From JAICNG01 sp035249985 (GTDB lineage: Bacteria > Gemmatimonadota > Gemmatimonadetes > Gemmatimonadales > Gemmatimonadaceae): DNA of 64,000 nt. Positions within the stretch are counted from its first letter, which is position 1. The number at the start of each line of letters is the position of its first letter. The stretch covers positions 50,661 to 114,660 of the forward strand of contig DATFFP010000082.1 of the NCBI GenBank assembly GCA_035249985.1, given 5' to 3'. Made by a program: the position numbers and the translations under genes. Positions 36,985 through 46,081 of this stretch are shown one piece after another. The notes beneath the pieces were generated by a model. That model saw only the letters and a list, made by a program, of their open reading frames with translations. It was not told the DNA's origin and ran no database searches.

Positions 36985-37569
36985 ATGCCGCTGCGCGAAT
37001 TCACTGACAGTACGGGTCGCCGGTGGCGCGTGTGGGACATCCGTCCCGAGCAGATGCACGCCGCAACACGCGCCGAGGACCATCTGCAGAGTGTGATCAA
37101 TGGGTGGCTCGCGTTCGAGCCGGCGACCGGTGGTGAAAAGCGCCGCTTGGCGCCTATCCCCCCTCGTTGGGACAGCGCCACCGAGACGGAGCTCGAGGCG
37201 ATGCTGGAACGAGCCGAGCCGTCGCGCGTCGAGGGACCCGCTGTCCGGCGGGGCTCGGCTGCCCCGGCGGGGTTTGCGGTCCAGGCGGTTCATTCGGATA
37301 CCGGGTCCGGCCTCCGCACATTCCGCTATCCCAGTGGGCGCTACTGGACCGTGAACGAGATCCCGGCGGAGTCCACCGAGGCTGGCCAGCAGAGGCCTCT
37401 GCTCCGGTTCACCTCCGGCGCTCGGTCCCTGGATGCAGCCGAATGGCCCTCCGACTGGGTACAGATGTCGGAAGGAGACCTCTCCGACCTGCTCTACCGG
37501 TCGTTCCCCCGTGATGGCTCATCGGCGAATCCGACTGAGTTCCGGCGCCGGCGAGGCGACACCGCCTGA
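36985..37569 (+). CDS. Unnamed protein with two copies of a WRVW-type domain
   Basis: A 194-residue soluble protein I cannot assign. It appears to contain a duplicated domain of about 75 residues. Copy 1 (about 3-80) has LREFTDSTGRRWRVWDIRP, then GWLAFEP, RRLAPIPPRW and a TETELEAML helix. Copy 2 (about 105-185) has LRTFRYPSGRYWTVNEIP, LLRFTSGARSL, WPSDWVQMSEGDLSDLL. A third copy is in the next gene. No signal peptide, cysteines or transmembrane segment were seen. The start was chosen at ATG 36985 (MPLREF); GTG 36949 would lie inside the hairpin. Function unknown. Confidence 0.75.
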   Translation: MPLREFTDSTGRRWRVWDIRPEQMHAATRAEDHLQSVINGWLAFEPATGGEKRRLAPIPPRWDSATETELEAMLERAEPSRVEGPAVRRGSAAPAGFAVQAVHSDTGSGLRTFRYPSGRYWTVNEIPAESTEAGQQRPLLRFTSGARSLDAAEWPSDWVQMSEGDLSDLLYRSFPRDGSSANPTEFRRRRGDTA

Positions 37570-37668
37570 CGAGGCCGTCGGAGCACGAGGCACGAGGGTT
37601 GCGCGGCAGAGGTTTGTCCCGCTAAGACGTCATCGCTGCGCACCCGTTCTCGAGCGAGCCAAGATCGC

Positions 37669-38211
37669 ATGACCACGCCTCCTGCACCGCAGTCGGATCC
37701 CCTCGTCGTCGCCCTCCAGCATACCGAGGCTGAGCTCGCCGAAAAGCTCGAGGAGGCCTGCGTTCCGGACACCCGCGAGGTGTCGGAAGAATCGACCGCT
37801 GAGCTGGCGAAGCTGAGCGACTCGCTCCTGGCGGCCGCTCGCGCCGCGAAGGACGTCGTCTCCTTGCGCAAACGACGGCACCAGAGGGGAAGCGCGAGCG
37901 ATCAGCCGGCGTCGGAGGAGGCCATCCGGGAATTCAGGGACATCGCCGGCCGGGAGTGGCGCGTGTGGGCCGTCACGCCATCGCATTCGCGCACCTCGAA
38001 GCGAGAGGCCAACCTCGGCGAGTTCGAACAGGGGTGGCTGGCGTTCGAGACCCTCGACGAAGAGCTGCGGAAGCGCCTCCCACACTATCCTGCCGAGTGG
38101 CGCACGATGTCCGAAGCAAAGCTTCAGGAGCTTCTCGGTCTCGCGGTGGAGGCGCCGATGCGCCGGCTCGAGCCGCGGCGGCCCGATCCTCGTAGTGAGC
38201 CGCCCCGCTGA
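37669..38211 (+). CDS. Unnamed protein with one WRVW-type domain
   Basis: A 180-residue soluble protein. Residues 15-80 are charged and helical (possibly coiled coil, with ELAEKLEEAC and ELAKLSDSLLAAARAAKDV). Residues about 85-160 repeat the domain of the upstream gene: IREFRDIAGREWRVWAVTP, QGWLAFET, RKRLPHYPAEW, MSEAKLQELLGLA. The alignment of the first block is ungapped. No known family is recognised. It lies 99 bp downstream of its paralogue on the same strand, so both may be co-expressed. Confidence 0.75.
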   Translation: MTTPPAPQSDPLVVALQHTEAELAEKLEEACVPDTREVSEESTAELAKLSDSLLAAARAAKDVVSLRKRRHQRGSASDQPASEEAIREFRDIAGREWRVWAVTPSHSRTSKREANLGEFEQGWLAFETLDEELRKRLPHYPAEWRTMSEAKLQELLGLAVEAPMRRLEPRRPDPRSEPPR

Positions 38212-38224
38212 GCGCCGTCAGCCG

Positions 38225-38557
38225 TTAGGCACCGGCCTCCTCCGGCAGACTGGGCAGCTCCGGCGCGATCTCGGGAATCTCCGCCGACACACGACGCGTG
38301 CGACGCGGCTGAAAGAGCGTCGGATCGTCGTGCCATACGGCGCACGCTTGTGCCCGCGCGCCGTCGGGCGCGTCGAACGATTGCTCCTGATCGTACAGGA
38401 CCTCGCAGAGCAGTTGCGCGGTTGCATCCTCCGGCCAGTTCGCGCGGAGCTCCGCTCTCAGCCTCGCCAACTCGGCCGCGGACCGCGCGTCCGCCGCAAT
38501 CTCCACGTACCGCTGGTATTCCTCGCTTCGCATCCACCGTCTGGTCGCGTCCGGCAT
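38225..38557 (-). CDS. Small hypothetical protein
   Basis: A 110-residue soluble protein starting MPDATRRWMRSEEY at ATG 38557. It is mostly helical (YVEIAADARSAAELARLRAELRANWPEDATAQLL) with a Pro/Glu-rich C-terminus. There are two cysteines and no recognisable motif. It is convergent with the WRVW-domain gene, 13 bp apart. It could be a small regulatory or adaptor protein, but nothing in the sequence proves it. Confidence 0.5.
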   Translation of the reverse strand: MPDATRRWMRSEEYQRYVEIAADARSAAELARLRAELRANWPEDATAQLLCEVLYDQEQSFDAPDGARAQACAVWHDDPTLFQPRRTRRVSAEIPEIAPELPSLPEEAGA

Positions 38558-38742
38558 TCTCGCCACCTCGGGCCGTGCGGAAGCCGATATCAATGCGCTA
38601 TCCCCGTGCCGGATGCCAGGGGGGGCGCGTAGTCACGTACAGCTCACGAGATGTTAATCCCTTGTTAATGGGGGGAACACGCGTTGGGGTACCAAATAGA
38701 GGGGAAGAAATATCTGAAGCTTCCGTCTGACCTCGGGTAGCT

Positions 38743-39612
38743 ATGCGTCGCGGCTGGGGTGGGGGGAACCCGTACGGATGGGGTCTGGCGCTCTGCGCGA
38801 TCTGTGCGTGCAGCGGCGCCATGCGCGTGCCGCAAGAGCCGCCAATCTCGGCAACCGCATGTACGCCCGTACACGCGCCGTCGATTGCGGTCGATACCGC
38901 CACCATCACCTTCGACGCACTCGGCGCAACCCGCGAACACTGCGCGCTGACACTTGCCGCGGAAGGTCTGCGGCCCTGGCCGCTCGCGTCGAGCGAGCCG
39001 TGGACGGTGCACCTGACCGTGACGCCGACCGACGTGGTGGTGCGGCGGCTCGACCGCGAACGCGCGCGCAACGCGATCGACGCCGGCTCGGGACTCATGG
39101 CGACCGACGACCCCGATCTCACCGCCTATGCGGCGACGCGCGGGGATCTCGAGGTCAGTCCGCTTCCCTGGGATCGCACCTATCTGCGCCTCTCGGCTCG
39201 GGCCGCTGCGCCGTTAGGCGGAAGCGCGGGCCCGGATGCGGTGCGCGTCGATGCGCGATCCGCGGAAGCTCCACCGTGCGAGCTGCCTCCGACCGCATTG
39301 GAGCTGGACTCCGTGTCCTCGAAGCGCGTCGTATACGATGGCAGCGACCGCACGGCGCGTGAGCTCGCCGAACGAATCGTCGCGCTCGTGGAGCGTCCCG
39401 ATGCCACGGCGGTTGGGCTGTCAGCGGCCGAGCTCGACGTCGCGCTCGAGGCGGGCAACGAGCTCGCGTACATCATCTCCGTACCGCGGTCGTCGTACTG
39501 CGACGCCGTCACCGGGCTTGCCCAACGTGTACCGTGGATGACTCCCCGCTTCCTCATTCCGCTGATTGAGACGCGAGCGCACGCCATCGTCCCTCGCGCG
39601 CCACGGCCATGA
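38743..39612 (+). CDS. Putative lipoprotein upstream of a two-component system
   Basis: A 289-residue protein beginning with a hydrophobic stretch (YGWGLALCAICAC) that could be a lipoprotein signal. The mature part alternates beta and helix (VHLTVTPTDVVVRRLD, YAATRGDLEV, TYLRLSARAAAPLGG, RTARELAERIVALVE). No family is recognised. Its stop overlaps the ATG of the sensor kinase by 4 nt, so it is probably co-translated with the kinase and could be its periplasmic partner. A relatively AT-rich patch at 38650-38720 upstream may hold the operon promoter. Confidence 0.65.
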   Translation: MRRGWGGGNPYGWGLALCAICACSGAMRVPQEPPISATACTPVHAPSIAVDTATITFDALGATREHCALTLAAEGLRPWPLASSEPWTVHLTVTPTDVVVRRLDRERARNAIDAGSGLMATDDPDLTAYAATRGDLEVSPLPWDRTYLRLSARAAAPLGGSAGPDAVRVDARSAEAPPCELPPTALELDSVSSKRVVYDGSDRTARELAERIVALVERPDATAVGLSAAELDVALEAGNELAYIISVPRSSYCDAVTGLAQRVPWMTPRFLIPLIETRAHAIVPRAPRP

Positions 39613-41285
39613 CCTTCCGCGCTCGCATGTCGGTCGCGTTCGTGGTCGCCGCACTCATTCCGCTCGCGGTGCTCGCCCTCGGCGTGCGGCGCGAGGTGAC
39701 GCGCCGACTCACCGCACAGCATGAGCGGCGCGTGAACGCCCTCGTCGACATCGTCCGTCAGGACCTCGCAAGAGAGAGTGCCTCCATCGCTGCACGGCTG
39801 GAGATCCTCGAAACCGACCTCTCGACGGATGATCGCTTTCGTCTTGGAGCGGTTCGCAGCGATCCGGGCCACCGACGCTACGTCCTCGATTGGGCCGAGC
39901 GCGCCATGGAGGTGGCTGGGCTCTCGATGCTGCGCGTGTATGACGATGCGGGGCGCGTCGTGAGCTCTGGGCATTTCCGCAACGAGTTCGGCCGCGAAGA
40001 CACCCGACTGCTCGCGCGCCTTGCGGCCGCTCCGGGCCAGGAGGCGCTGATCGACGTGAGGACGCCCTCGGGCTCCTTTCGCGCCCTCGCACGAGCTGAA
40101 TCCACCAGCGTCGGCGGACGCGTCTTCACCATCGTCGGCGGGACGAGAGTCGACTCCAGCTTCTTTACACGTCTCGGGCGGGATGGGGAGATTGACGTCT
40201 CTCTCGCACTCGGCGAGGCGGGGGTTCCCGCTACGCATGCGATCGCGAGACTCCCCGTCATGTACGTGGATGACACAGCGGGCGAGGTCGCGACCACGCA
40301 CCTCACGATTGCGCCGCGCGCGGACGAGCTGCAGATGCTGCGACGCGACCTCGACCGCTGGGTCGGTGCCTCGTTTCTCCTCGCCGCGATCGCGGGAGCC
40401 ATTCTCATTGCCTGGCTCGCCGCAGGATTGAGCCAGCCCATGGCAACGCTCGCCCGCGCTGCACTGTCGATCGATTTCAACACACCAGACGTTGACACCG
40501 TTGCCGCTCGCGACGACGAAGTCGGCACGCTCGCGCGCCGCTTCGCCGCCATGACGCGCCGGCTGCGCGCAGGTGCAGTTCGTCTGCGCGATGCCGAGCG
40601 GCGCGCGACCGTCGGCGAGATGGCGCGACAGGTGAATCACGACATGAAGAATGGTCTGGTTCCCATTCGCAACGTGCTGCGCCACCTCTCACAGGTCCAG
40701 GAGCGGGCGCCTCACGATCTCGCGACCGTCTATGGTGAGCGGCGAGCCACGCTCGACTCGAGCGTCACCTACCTCGATGAGCTCGCCACGCGGTGGGCCC
40801 GGCTCACGCCGCGATCGGACCGCCGCTCGGTGGATGTCAACACCATCGTGCGAGACATCGCGGCCGCTGCGCGCGACGCCTATGCCACTCCGCTCCACGC
40901 ACAGCTGCAAGTCGACCTGCCGCCGGTCGTCGGCGATCCGGTCGCGCTCCGCCGCATCTTCGACAACCTCGTCACGAACGCGCTTCAGAGCCTGCCGGCT
41001 GGCGGAGGGTCCGTCACGATCTCCGCCGAGCAGCGCGATCACGTCGTGCGCATCACCGTCGCCGACACGGGACACGGAATGACCGCCGAAGAACTCGCCC
41101 GCGCCCTCGGCGGCTTCTACACGACCAAGCCACAGGGAACCGGGCTCGGGCTGTCCGTCGTGCGCCGCCTTGTCGCCGACCACGGCGGTGAGATTCACAT
41201 CGACACGGCGCCTCGGCGCGGAACCACGGTCGTCGTCGAGCTGCCAGCGCACCCACCCAGGCAGGGCAGGATCCCACACTCATGA
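39609..41285 (+). CDS. Sensor histidine kinase (NtrB-like, with HAMP)
   Basis: A 558-residue membrane kinase. Transmembrane segments are at about 8-24 and 250-275, with a periplasmic sensor domain of some 220 residues between. A HAMP region follows (LSQPMATLARAALSIDF through AMTRRLRAG). The H-box is EMARQVNHDMKNGLVPIRN. ATPase motifs are DNLVTNALQSLPAGG (N), VADTGHGM (G1) and GTGLGLSVVRRL (G2), followed by GGEI. ATGA overlap upstream with a lipoprotein gene and downstream with its response regulator indicates a tight operon. Confidence 0.94.
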   Translation: MTFRARMSVAFVVAALIPLAVLALGVRREVTRRLTAQHERRVNALVDIVRQDLARESASIAARLEILETDLSTDDRFRLGAVRSDPGHRRYVLDWAERAMEVAGLSMLRVYDDAGRVVSSGHFRNEFGREDTRLLARLAAAPGQEALIDVRTPSGSFRALARAESTSVGGRVFTIVGGTRVDSSFFTRLGRDGEIDVSLALGEAGVPATHAIARLPVMYVDDTAGEVATTHLTIAPRADELQMLRRDLDRWVGASFLLAAIAGAILIAWLAAGLSQPMATLARAALSIDFNTPDVDTVAARDDEVGTLARRFAAMTRRLRAGAVRLRDAERRATVGEMARQVNHDMKNGLVPIRNVLRHLSQVQERAPHDLATVYGERRATLDSSVTYLDELATRWARLTPRSDRRSVDVNTIVRDIAAAARDAYATPLHAQLQVDLPPVVGDPVALRRIFDNLVTNALQSLPAGGGSVTISAEQRDHVVRITVADTGHGMTAEELARALGGFYTTKPQGTGLGLSVVRRLVADHGGEIHIDTAPRRGTTVVVELPAHPPRQGRIPHS

Positions 41286-42643
41286 ACACGCTGCTCATTG
41301 TCGACGATGTTCGCGCCCTCGCCGATCAGTTCGCGTACGATCTTCGGCGCCTCACGAGCATGGAGACCATCGTCGCGACCGATGGTGATGCGGCACTCGA
41401 GATTCTCGCTCGCGAGCCCGTGGACTGTGTGATCCTCGACCTCGAGATGCCAGGCCGCGACGGCTTCGGGGTACTCCGGGCGATGAAGGAACGCGGGCTC
41501 GACGCCCCGGTCGTGGTATACACCGGCACCGGGAACTACGACCGGTGCGTGCAGGCCATGCGGGCCGGCGCCTACGGCTTCATCGACAAGGGTGAGACGG
41601 TCGAGCGTGTGGCGCGCGAGGTCGAGAACGCCATCGAACGTCGACTGCTGTTGGCGGAGGTCGCGACGCTACGTACCTACGCCGCGGATGATTCCGCACT
41701 GCTGGGTGACAGCCCAGCGATGCGTCGCCTGAAGGAGAGCATCGTTCGCGTCGCACCTATTCCGTCGACTGTTCTCATTATCGGCGAGAGCGGGTCCGGT
41801 AAGGAGCTCGTCGCGCGTGACGTCCACCGTTTGAGCGGGCGGGAACGCGAGCCATTCGTGGCCATCAACTGCGCCGCAATCCCCGAGCAGCTCGTCGAGA
41901 GTGAGCTATTCGGCCACGAACGCGGGGCATTCACGGGAGCGCACGCCACGCGAAAGGGTGCATTCGAGGCGGCCGGCAAGGGAACGCTGTTTCTCGACGA
42001 GATCGGCGAGCTTCCCCTGCCCGCGCAGGCCAAGCTTCTGCGGGCCCTCGAAGAGCGGCAGGTCGTGCGCGTCGGAGCGTCGCGGCCGATCCCCGTCGCC
42101 GCTCGCATCATCGCCGCCACCAACCGCGATCTCGCGACGGAAGTCGCCGACCGGCGGTTCCGTGAAGATCTCCTCTTCCGGCTCGACGTACACGCGCTTC
42201 GGGTGCCGCCACTCCGTGAGCGCAGGTCCGACATTCCTCAGCTCGCTGACTACCTCGTGCGCACCACGTGCGAGCGATTCGGCATTCGTCGAAAGGCCAT
42301 CTCGGCCGCAGCGATCGAGCGGCTCTCGTCGTACGACTGGAAGCGCAACAACGTGCGCGAGCTCCGCAATGTGATCGAGCGCATGGTGATCGCGTCCGAT
42401 GGCGACGCGATGGGCGAAGAGCACGTCCCAGCGGAGATCAAGGGAGTTTTGACCGACACGCGTGAGCCCACGGCGAGCACCTTCGTCGATCTCAAGGCGG
42501 AGGCGGAGCGCCAGATCATCGTTGCCGCGCTCCAGCGCAACGACTGGCACGTGACGCAGACCGCACGAGCGCTCGGACTCGCCGATCACGCGAGCCTGTT
42601 GAAGATCATGCGGCGGCATGGGGTGAAGAACCAGGAGCGCTGA
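41282..42643 (+). CDS. Sigma54-dependent response regulator
   Basis: A 453-residue NtrC-type activator. The receiver (1-120) has the phosphorylation site VILDLEMPGRDG and the lysine motif YGFIDKG. The AAA+ domain (about 140-370) has Walker A GESGSGKE, the sigma54-contact loop GAFTGA, Walker B TLFLDEIGEL and the R-finger region LLFRLDV. The C-terminal Fis-type helix-turn-helix ends in QTARALGLADHASLLKIMRRHG. It should activate RpoN-dependent promoters after phosphorylation by the kinase encoded immediately upstream. The target genes are unknown. Confidence 0.96.
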   Translation: MNTLLIVDDVRALADQFAYDLRRLTSMETIVATDGDAALEILAREPVDCVILDLEMPGRDGFGVLRAMKERGLDAPVVVYTGTGNYDRCVQAMRAGAYGFIDKGETVERVAREVENAIERRLLLAEVATLRTYAADDSALLGDSPAMRRLKESIVRVAPIPSTVLIIGESGSGKELVARDVHRLSGREREPFVAINCAAIPEQLVESELFGHERGAFTGAHATRKGAFEAAGKGTLFLDEIGELPLPAQAKLLRALEERQVVRVGASRPIPVAARIIAATNRDLATEVADRRFREDLLFRLDVHALRVPPLRERRSDIPQLADYLVRTTCERFGIRRKAISAAAIERLSSYDWKRNNVRELRNVIERMVIASDGDAMGEEHVPAEIKGVLTDTREPTASTFVDLKAEAERQIIVAALQRNDWHVTQTARALGLADHASLLKIMRRHGVKNQER

Positions 42644-42751
42644 AGGCGCTGAAGGCGCTGGGGGCGCTGTGTCCTGACGGACACGAACGACATGCCGAAA
42701 GCGTGTCCAGCGGAACACAGCGCCTTCAGCGCTTCCAGCGCCTTCAGCGCC
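42638..42751 (+). repeat. Inverted repeat of AAGGCGCTG units after the regulator gene
   Basis: The left arm (42638-42672) consists of tandem 9-nt GCGCTGAAG units and begins inside the last codon of the response regulator. The right arm (42715-42751) is the complementary tandem. A secondary hairpin (42669-42674 with 42679-42684) sits in the spacer. It is probably a terminator of the lipoprotein-kinase-regulator operon. Confidence 0.7.
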
Positions 42752-42881
42752 ATGTCTAGCACCGACAATCGCTTACGCACACGGAACTCTCCCTAAGACG
42801 CCCGGTCCCCCCGTTGCCCTAACGAGCGGGCACGTTGGCACCACAACAACGCGCCCGAGGGCGCAAACAAAGGAGAGAACC

Positions 42882-43877
42882 ATGCGTCGCCCCATTCATT
42901 TCGCCGAGCAGCCCCGTCGCAACTACCTGCCGCTCGCGCTGACCGCGCTTGCCGTGCTCACCATCTTCGCGTGCGATGGAAGCGAGCCCGAGCCGCGCAC
43001 CACCACCACCGTCAACGATCCGGTGGTCGTCAACGACTCCGTCGTCGAGTCGCCCGTCGAGTCGAACACGCCGACCTACGAGAACGTCACGTACGAGGAA
43101 GCCGAGTCGACGTTCACGGCACGGCGGTATGGCGAAGCCACGGAGATGTTCGCGTCCTATGTCACGCGTCGCCCCAGGAATCCGTGGGGACATTACATGC
43201 TCGGCCTCTCGGCGTGGAAGGGCGGTCAGCTGTCCCTCGCGCGGGAGAGCTTCGAGCGTGCCATCGAGCTCGATCCGTCGCACGTGAAGAGCCTGCTCAA
43301 CCTCACGCGTGTGCTGCTGGAGCTGAAGGAGCCTCGTGAGGCATCGGCGCGGGTTCTGGCGGCGCTCGAGCTCGACTCGACGTCTGCGGAGACTCGGCGA
43401 CTCGTGGGTCGCGTGCAAACGGCGCTCGGCGAAACGGACGCGGCGATCGAATCGTATCGTGCCGCGCTCGTGCTCAATGGCCGCGACGTCTGGGCGATGA
43501 ACAACATGGGTCTGCTGTTGATCGAGCGTGGCCGGTTCGAGGAGGCGTTGCGGCCGCTCGCGCGCGCGGTGCAGCTCGATTCCACGGTCGCCGTGTTTCG
43601 CAACAACTTCGGCATGGCGCTGGAGCGTACCGGACACTTCGTGGCGGCCGCGGAGTCGTATCGCGCGGCGGTCTCGATCGACCCGGGGTACGCGAAGGCA
43701 TCGGCGAGCCTCGCGCGCATCGATGGCCGCGGCGATGACCCGATCGCAACTCCGATCGACGTCGCGCTGCTGGCCGAGGATTTCGAGCGCGAGGTCGAGA
43801 CGTGGAGAACGGAACGCGTCGCCATCACCGAGGTGGTGACCCCGGTTCCGGAAGTGGAGACGCCCCCGCAACAGTAG
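42882..43877 (+). CDS. TPR-repeat lipoprotein
   Basis: A 331-residue lipoprotein. A hydrophobic segment ending in a lipobox (LTIFAC, Cys near 31) is preceded by a long basic N-terminus. A Thr/Val-rich linker follows, then about five tetratricopeptide repeats (ARRYGEATEMFASYVTRRP, SLARESFERAIELDPS, REASARVLAALELDST, DAAIESYRAALVLNG, FEEALRPLARAVQLDS). Such proteins scaffold envelope complexes. GGAGAGAA lies just before ATG 42882. It could be a target of the upstream sigma54 regulator, but no clear -24/-12 promoter was found. Confidence 0.85.
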   Translation: MRRPIHFAEQPRRNYLPLALTALAVLTIFACDGSEPEPRTTTTVNDPVVVNDSVVESPVESNTPTYENVTYEEAESTFTARRYGEATEMFASYVTRRPRNPWGHYMLGLSAWKGGQLSLARESFERAIELDPSHVKSLLNLTRVLLELKEPREASARVLAALELDSTSAETRRLVGRVQTALGETDAAIESYRAALVLNGRDVWAMNNMGLLLIERGRFEEALRPLARAVQLDSTVAVFRNNFGMALERTGHFVAAAESYRAAVSIDPGYAKASASLARIDGRGDDPIATPIDVALLAEDFEREVETWRTERVAITEVVTPVPEVETPPQQ

Positions 43878-43891
43878 TCGCGGTTTCTAGA

Positions 43892-43927
43892 ATAGGCGCA
43901 CGGCGATGCAGGTCGTCGTGCGCCTAT
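43892..43927 (+). terminator. Terminator-like hairpin
   Basis: An 11-bp perfect stem (43892-43902 with 43917-43927) and 14-nt loop, 14 bp after the TPR lipoprotein stop and before the antiporter gene. Confidence 0.6.
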
Positions 43928-43969
43928 CGCGCGGGTGCGTTATCGGGCATCGTCGTGTAATTTCGCCGG

Positions 43970-46081
43970 ATGCACGACGCTCACGAGTTCCTGCGAACGT
44001 TCGCCGTGGTCCTCGCGGCCGCTGGATTGACGACGGTCATCTTCCAGCGCCTGCGGCAGCCGGTGGTGTTCGGATATCTGCTCGCGGGAATGATCGTGGG
44101 CCCGCACGTCCCGATCCCGGTGGTGGCGAACGAAGCCACGGTGCAGACGCTCGCCGAGACCGGCGTCATCCTCCTGCTCTTTTCACTCGGACTCGAGTTC
44201 AGCCTCAGCAAGCTCATCCGCGTCGGGCCCCGGGCGGGCATCGTCGCAGTGGCCCAGAGCAGCCTGATGATCTGGATCGGGTATTCGCTCGGGCGCGCGT
44301 TCGGATGGACGACGATCGAGAGCTTCTACGCCGGCGCCATCATTGCGATCTCGAGCACGACCATCATCGCCAAGGCGTTTCAGGAGCAGCGGGTCACGGG
44401 AAAGTTCACGGAGCTCGTGCTTGGAGTCCTCATCATCGAGGACCTCATTGGAATTTTCCTTCTCGCGATTCTCACCGCCCTTTCCGCAGGCTCGGAGCTT
44501 TCGGCGAGCAGCCTGGCGATCACGGGGATGCGGCTCGGGATCTTCCTCGTCGCCCTCATCGTCGTTGGACTTCTGGTCATTCCGCGCTCGGTGCGGGCCG
44601 TCGTCCGCATGAACCGCCCCGAGACGACGCTGATCGCGAGCATGGCCATCTGCTTCATGGCGGCCCTGCTCGCCCAGGCATTCGGCTATTCCGTCGCGCT
44701 CGGCGCCTTCATCGCCGGCTCGCTGGTGGGTGAATCGGGCGAGGAGAAGACGGTCGCGCATCTCATCGAGCCCGTCCGCGATGTGTTCGCGGCGATCTTC
44801 TTCGTTGCCGTCGGAATGCTGATCGACCCCGCGCTCGTCGCGGAGCACTGGCTGCCGGTGGTGCTCTTCACCCTCGCGGTCGTCTTCGGAAAAGTCTTTG
44901 GCGTGACGATCAGCGCCTTTTTCACCGGCTTCAGCACACGCACGGCACTGCAGACCGGGATGAGCCTGGCGCAGATTGGCGAGTTCTCCTTCATCATTGC
45001 CACGGTCGGGCTCGCGACGGGAGCGACGCGTGGATTTCTCTATCCCATCGCGGTGGCCGTGTCGGCGATCACCACGCTCATCACGCCGTGGCTCATTCGG
45101 ACCGCCGCTCCTACCGCCGTGTTCGTGGACAGCAAGCTGCCGCGGCCGATTCAGACCTTCGTCACGCTCTATGGATCGTGGATCGAGCGCATCAGCGAGT
45201 CGCGCTCCGCGCGCACGCAACGCCCGCGCGTGCGACGGCTGCTCGGCCTCCTGGTGCTCGACGTGGTCGCGATTGCCCTCGTATTGATCGGCGCCGCACT
45301 CGAGACCGAGCGGTTCACGACCCTACTTTCCCAATGGAGCGGCCTCACGGACTTCGCGGCCCGCATGGTCGTCATCGCGGGCACTGGCGCCATCATGGTG
45401 CCGCTGCTCATCGGGTTCTTTCGCACGGCGCGTCAGCTCGGAAACCTGCTCGCCCACGAGGCATTGCCGGCCGTCGAAAAGGGCGTGGACTACGCCGCCG
45501 CGCCTCGCCGGGCACTCATCGTCACACTGCAGCTGGCTGTGGTGATCGTCGCGGTCGTGTTCGTCGTGGCGGTGGCCAAGCCGTTCTATCCGCGCATCGG
45601 ATCGACCCTCGTCGTCGGCATTGGAGTGGGTGTCCTGTTGCTCGTTCTCGGCATCACGTTCTGGCGAACGGCGGCCGACCTCTACGGCCACGCGCGCGCG
45701 GGCGCCGAGGTCATTGTCGCCGTTTTGGCGCAACAGATGGCCGCCGAGAAGAACAGCGGCACCTCCAGTCATGCGGCGCCGTCGCTCGACAAAGTCGGCA
45801 AGATTCTGCCGGGACTCGGCGATCCAGTGTCACTCCGTATCGAGCCGGGAAGCACGCTCGAAGGGAAGACGCTGGCGGGCGCGAACCTCCGCGGACTCAC
45901 CGGCGCCACTGTGCTCGCCATTGTGCGCGGCGATCAGCAGGTCCTCATGCCCTCAGGCCAGGAGACGCTGCGCGAGGGTGACGTGCTTGCGGTCGTCGGA
46001 TCGCACGAGGCGGTGCAGAGCGCGCGCACGCTCATCGCGAGCAGCGCGAGCGCGCCCAATCAGGGACTCAGTACGGAGTAG
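43970..46081 (+). CDS. CPA2-type cation:proton antiporter with RCK-C domain
   Basis: A 703-residue membrane protein. Residues 1-390 form the CPA2/Kef-type antiporter core with about 12 transmembrane segments (FGYLLAGMIVGPHVPI, LLLFSLGLEFSLSKL, IAISSTTIIAKAF, VLIIEDLIGIFLLA, SLAQIGEFSFIIATVGL). Four more hydrophobic segments span about 420-570. A C-terminal RCK-C/TrkA-C domain (about 615-690, ending REGDVLAVVGSHEAV) suggests ligand control; no RCK-N domain is seen. It likely exchanges K+ or Na+ for H+. The gene overlaps a convergent lipoprotein gene by 22 nt. Confidence 0.92.
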   Translation: MHDAHEFLRTFAVVLAAAGLTTVIFQRLRQPVVFGYLLAGMIVGPHVPIPVVANEATVQTLAETGVILLLFSLGLEFSLSKLIRVGPRAGIVAVAQSSLMIWIGYSLGRAFGWTTIESFYAGAIIAISSTTIIAKAFQEQRVTGKFTELVLGVLIIEDLIGIFLLAILTALSAGSELSASSLAITGMRLGIFLVALIVVGLLVIPRSVRAVVRMNRPETTLIASMAICFMAALLAQAFGYSVALGAFIAGSLVGESGEEKTVAHLIEPVRDVFAAIFFVAVGMLIDPALVAEHWLPVVLFTLAVVFGKVFGVTISAFFTGFSTRTALQTGMSLAQIGEFSFIIATVGLATGATRGFLYPIAVAVSAITTLITPWLIRTAAPTAVFVDSKLPRPIQTFVTLYGSWIERISESRSARTQRPRVRRLLGLLVLDVVAIALVLIGAALETERFTTLLSQWSGLTDFAARMVVIAGTGAIMVPLLIGFFRTARQLGNLLAHEALPAVEKGVDYAAAPRRALIVTLQLAVVIVAVVFVVAVAKPFYPRIGSTLVVGIGVGVLLLVLGITFWRTAADLYGHARAGAEVIVAVLAQQMAAEKNSGTSSHAAPSLDKVGKILPGLGDPVSLRIEPGSTLEGKTLAGANLRGLTGATVLAIVRGDQQVLMPSGQETLREGDVLAVVGSHEAVQSARTLIASSASAPNQGLSTE

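Noticed and set aside
42750..42794. A 14-codon frame starting ATG at 42750
   Set aside because: Too short, begins at the edge of a palindrome arm, no ribosome-binding site.
42820..42850. TGGCAC near 42835 as a sigma54 -24 element for the TPR lipoprotein gene
   Set aside because: The -12 GC/TTGC element is missing at the required spacing.
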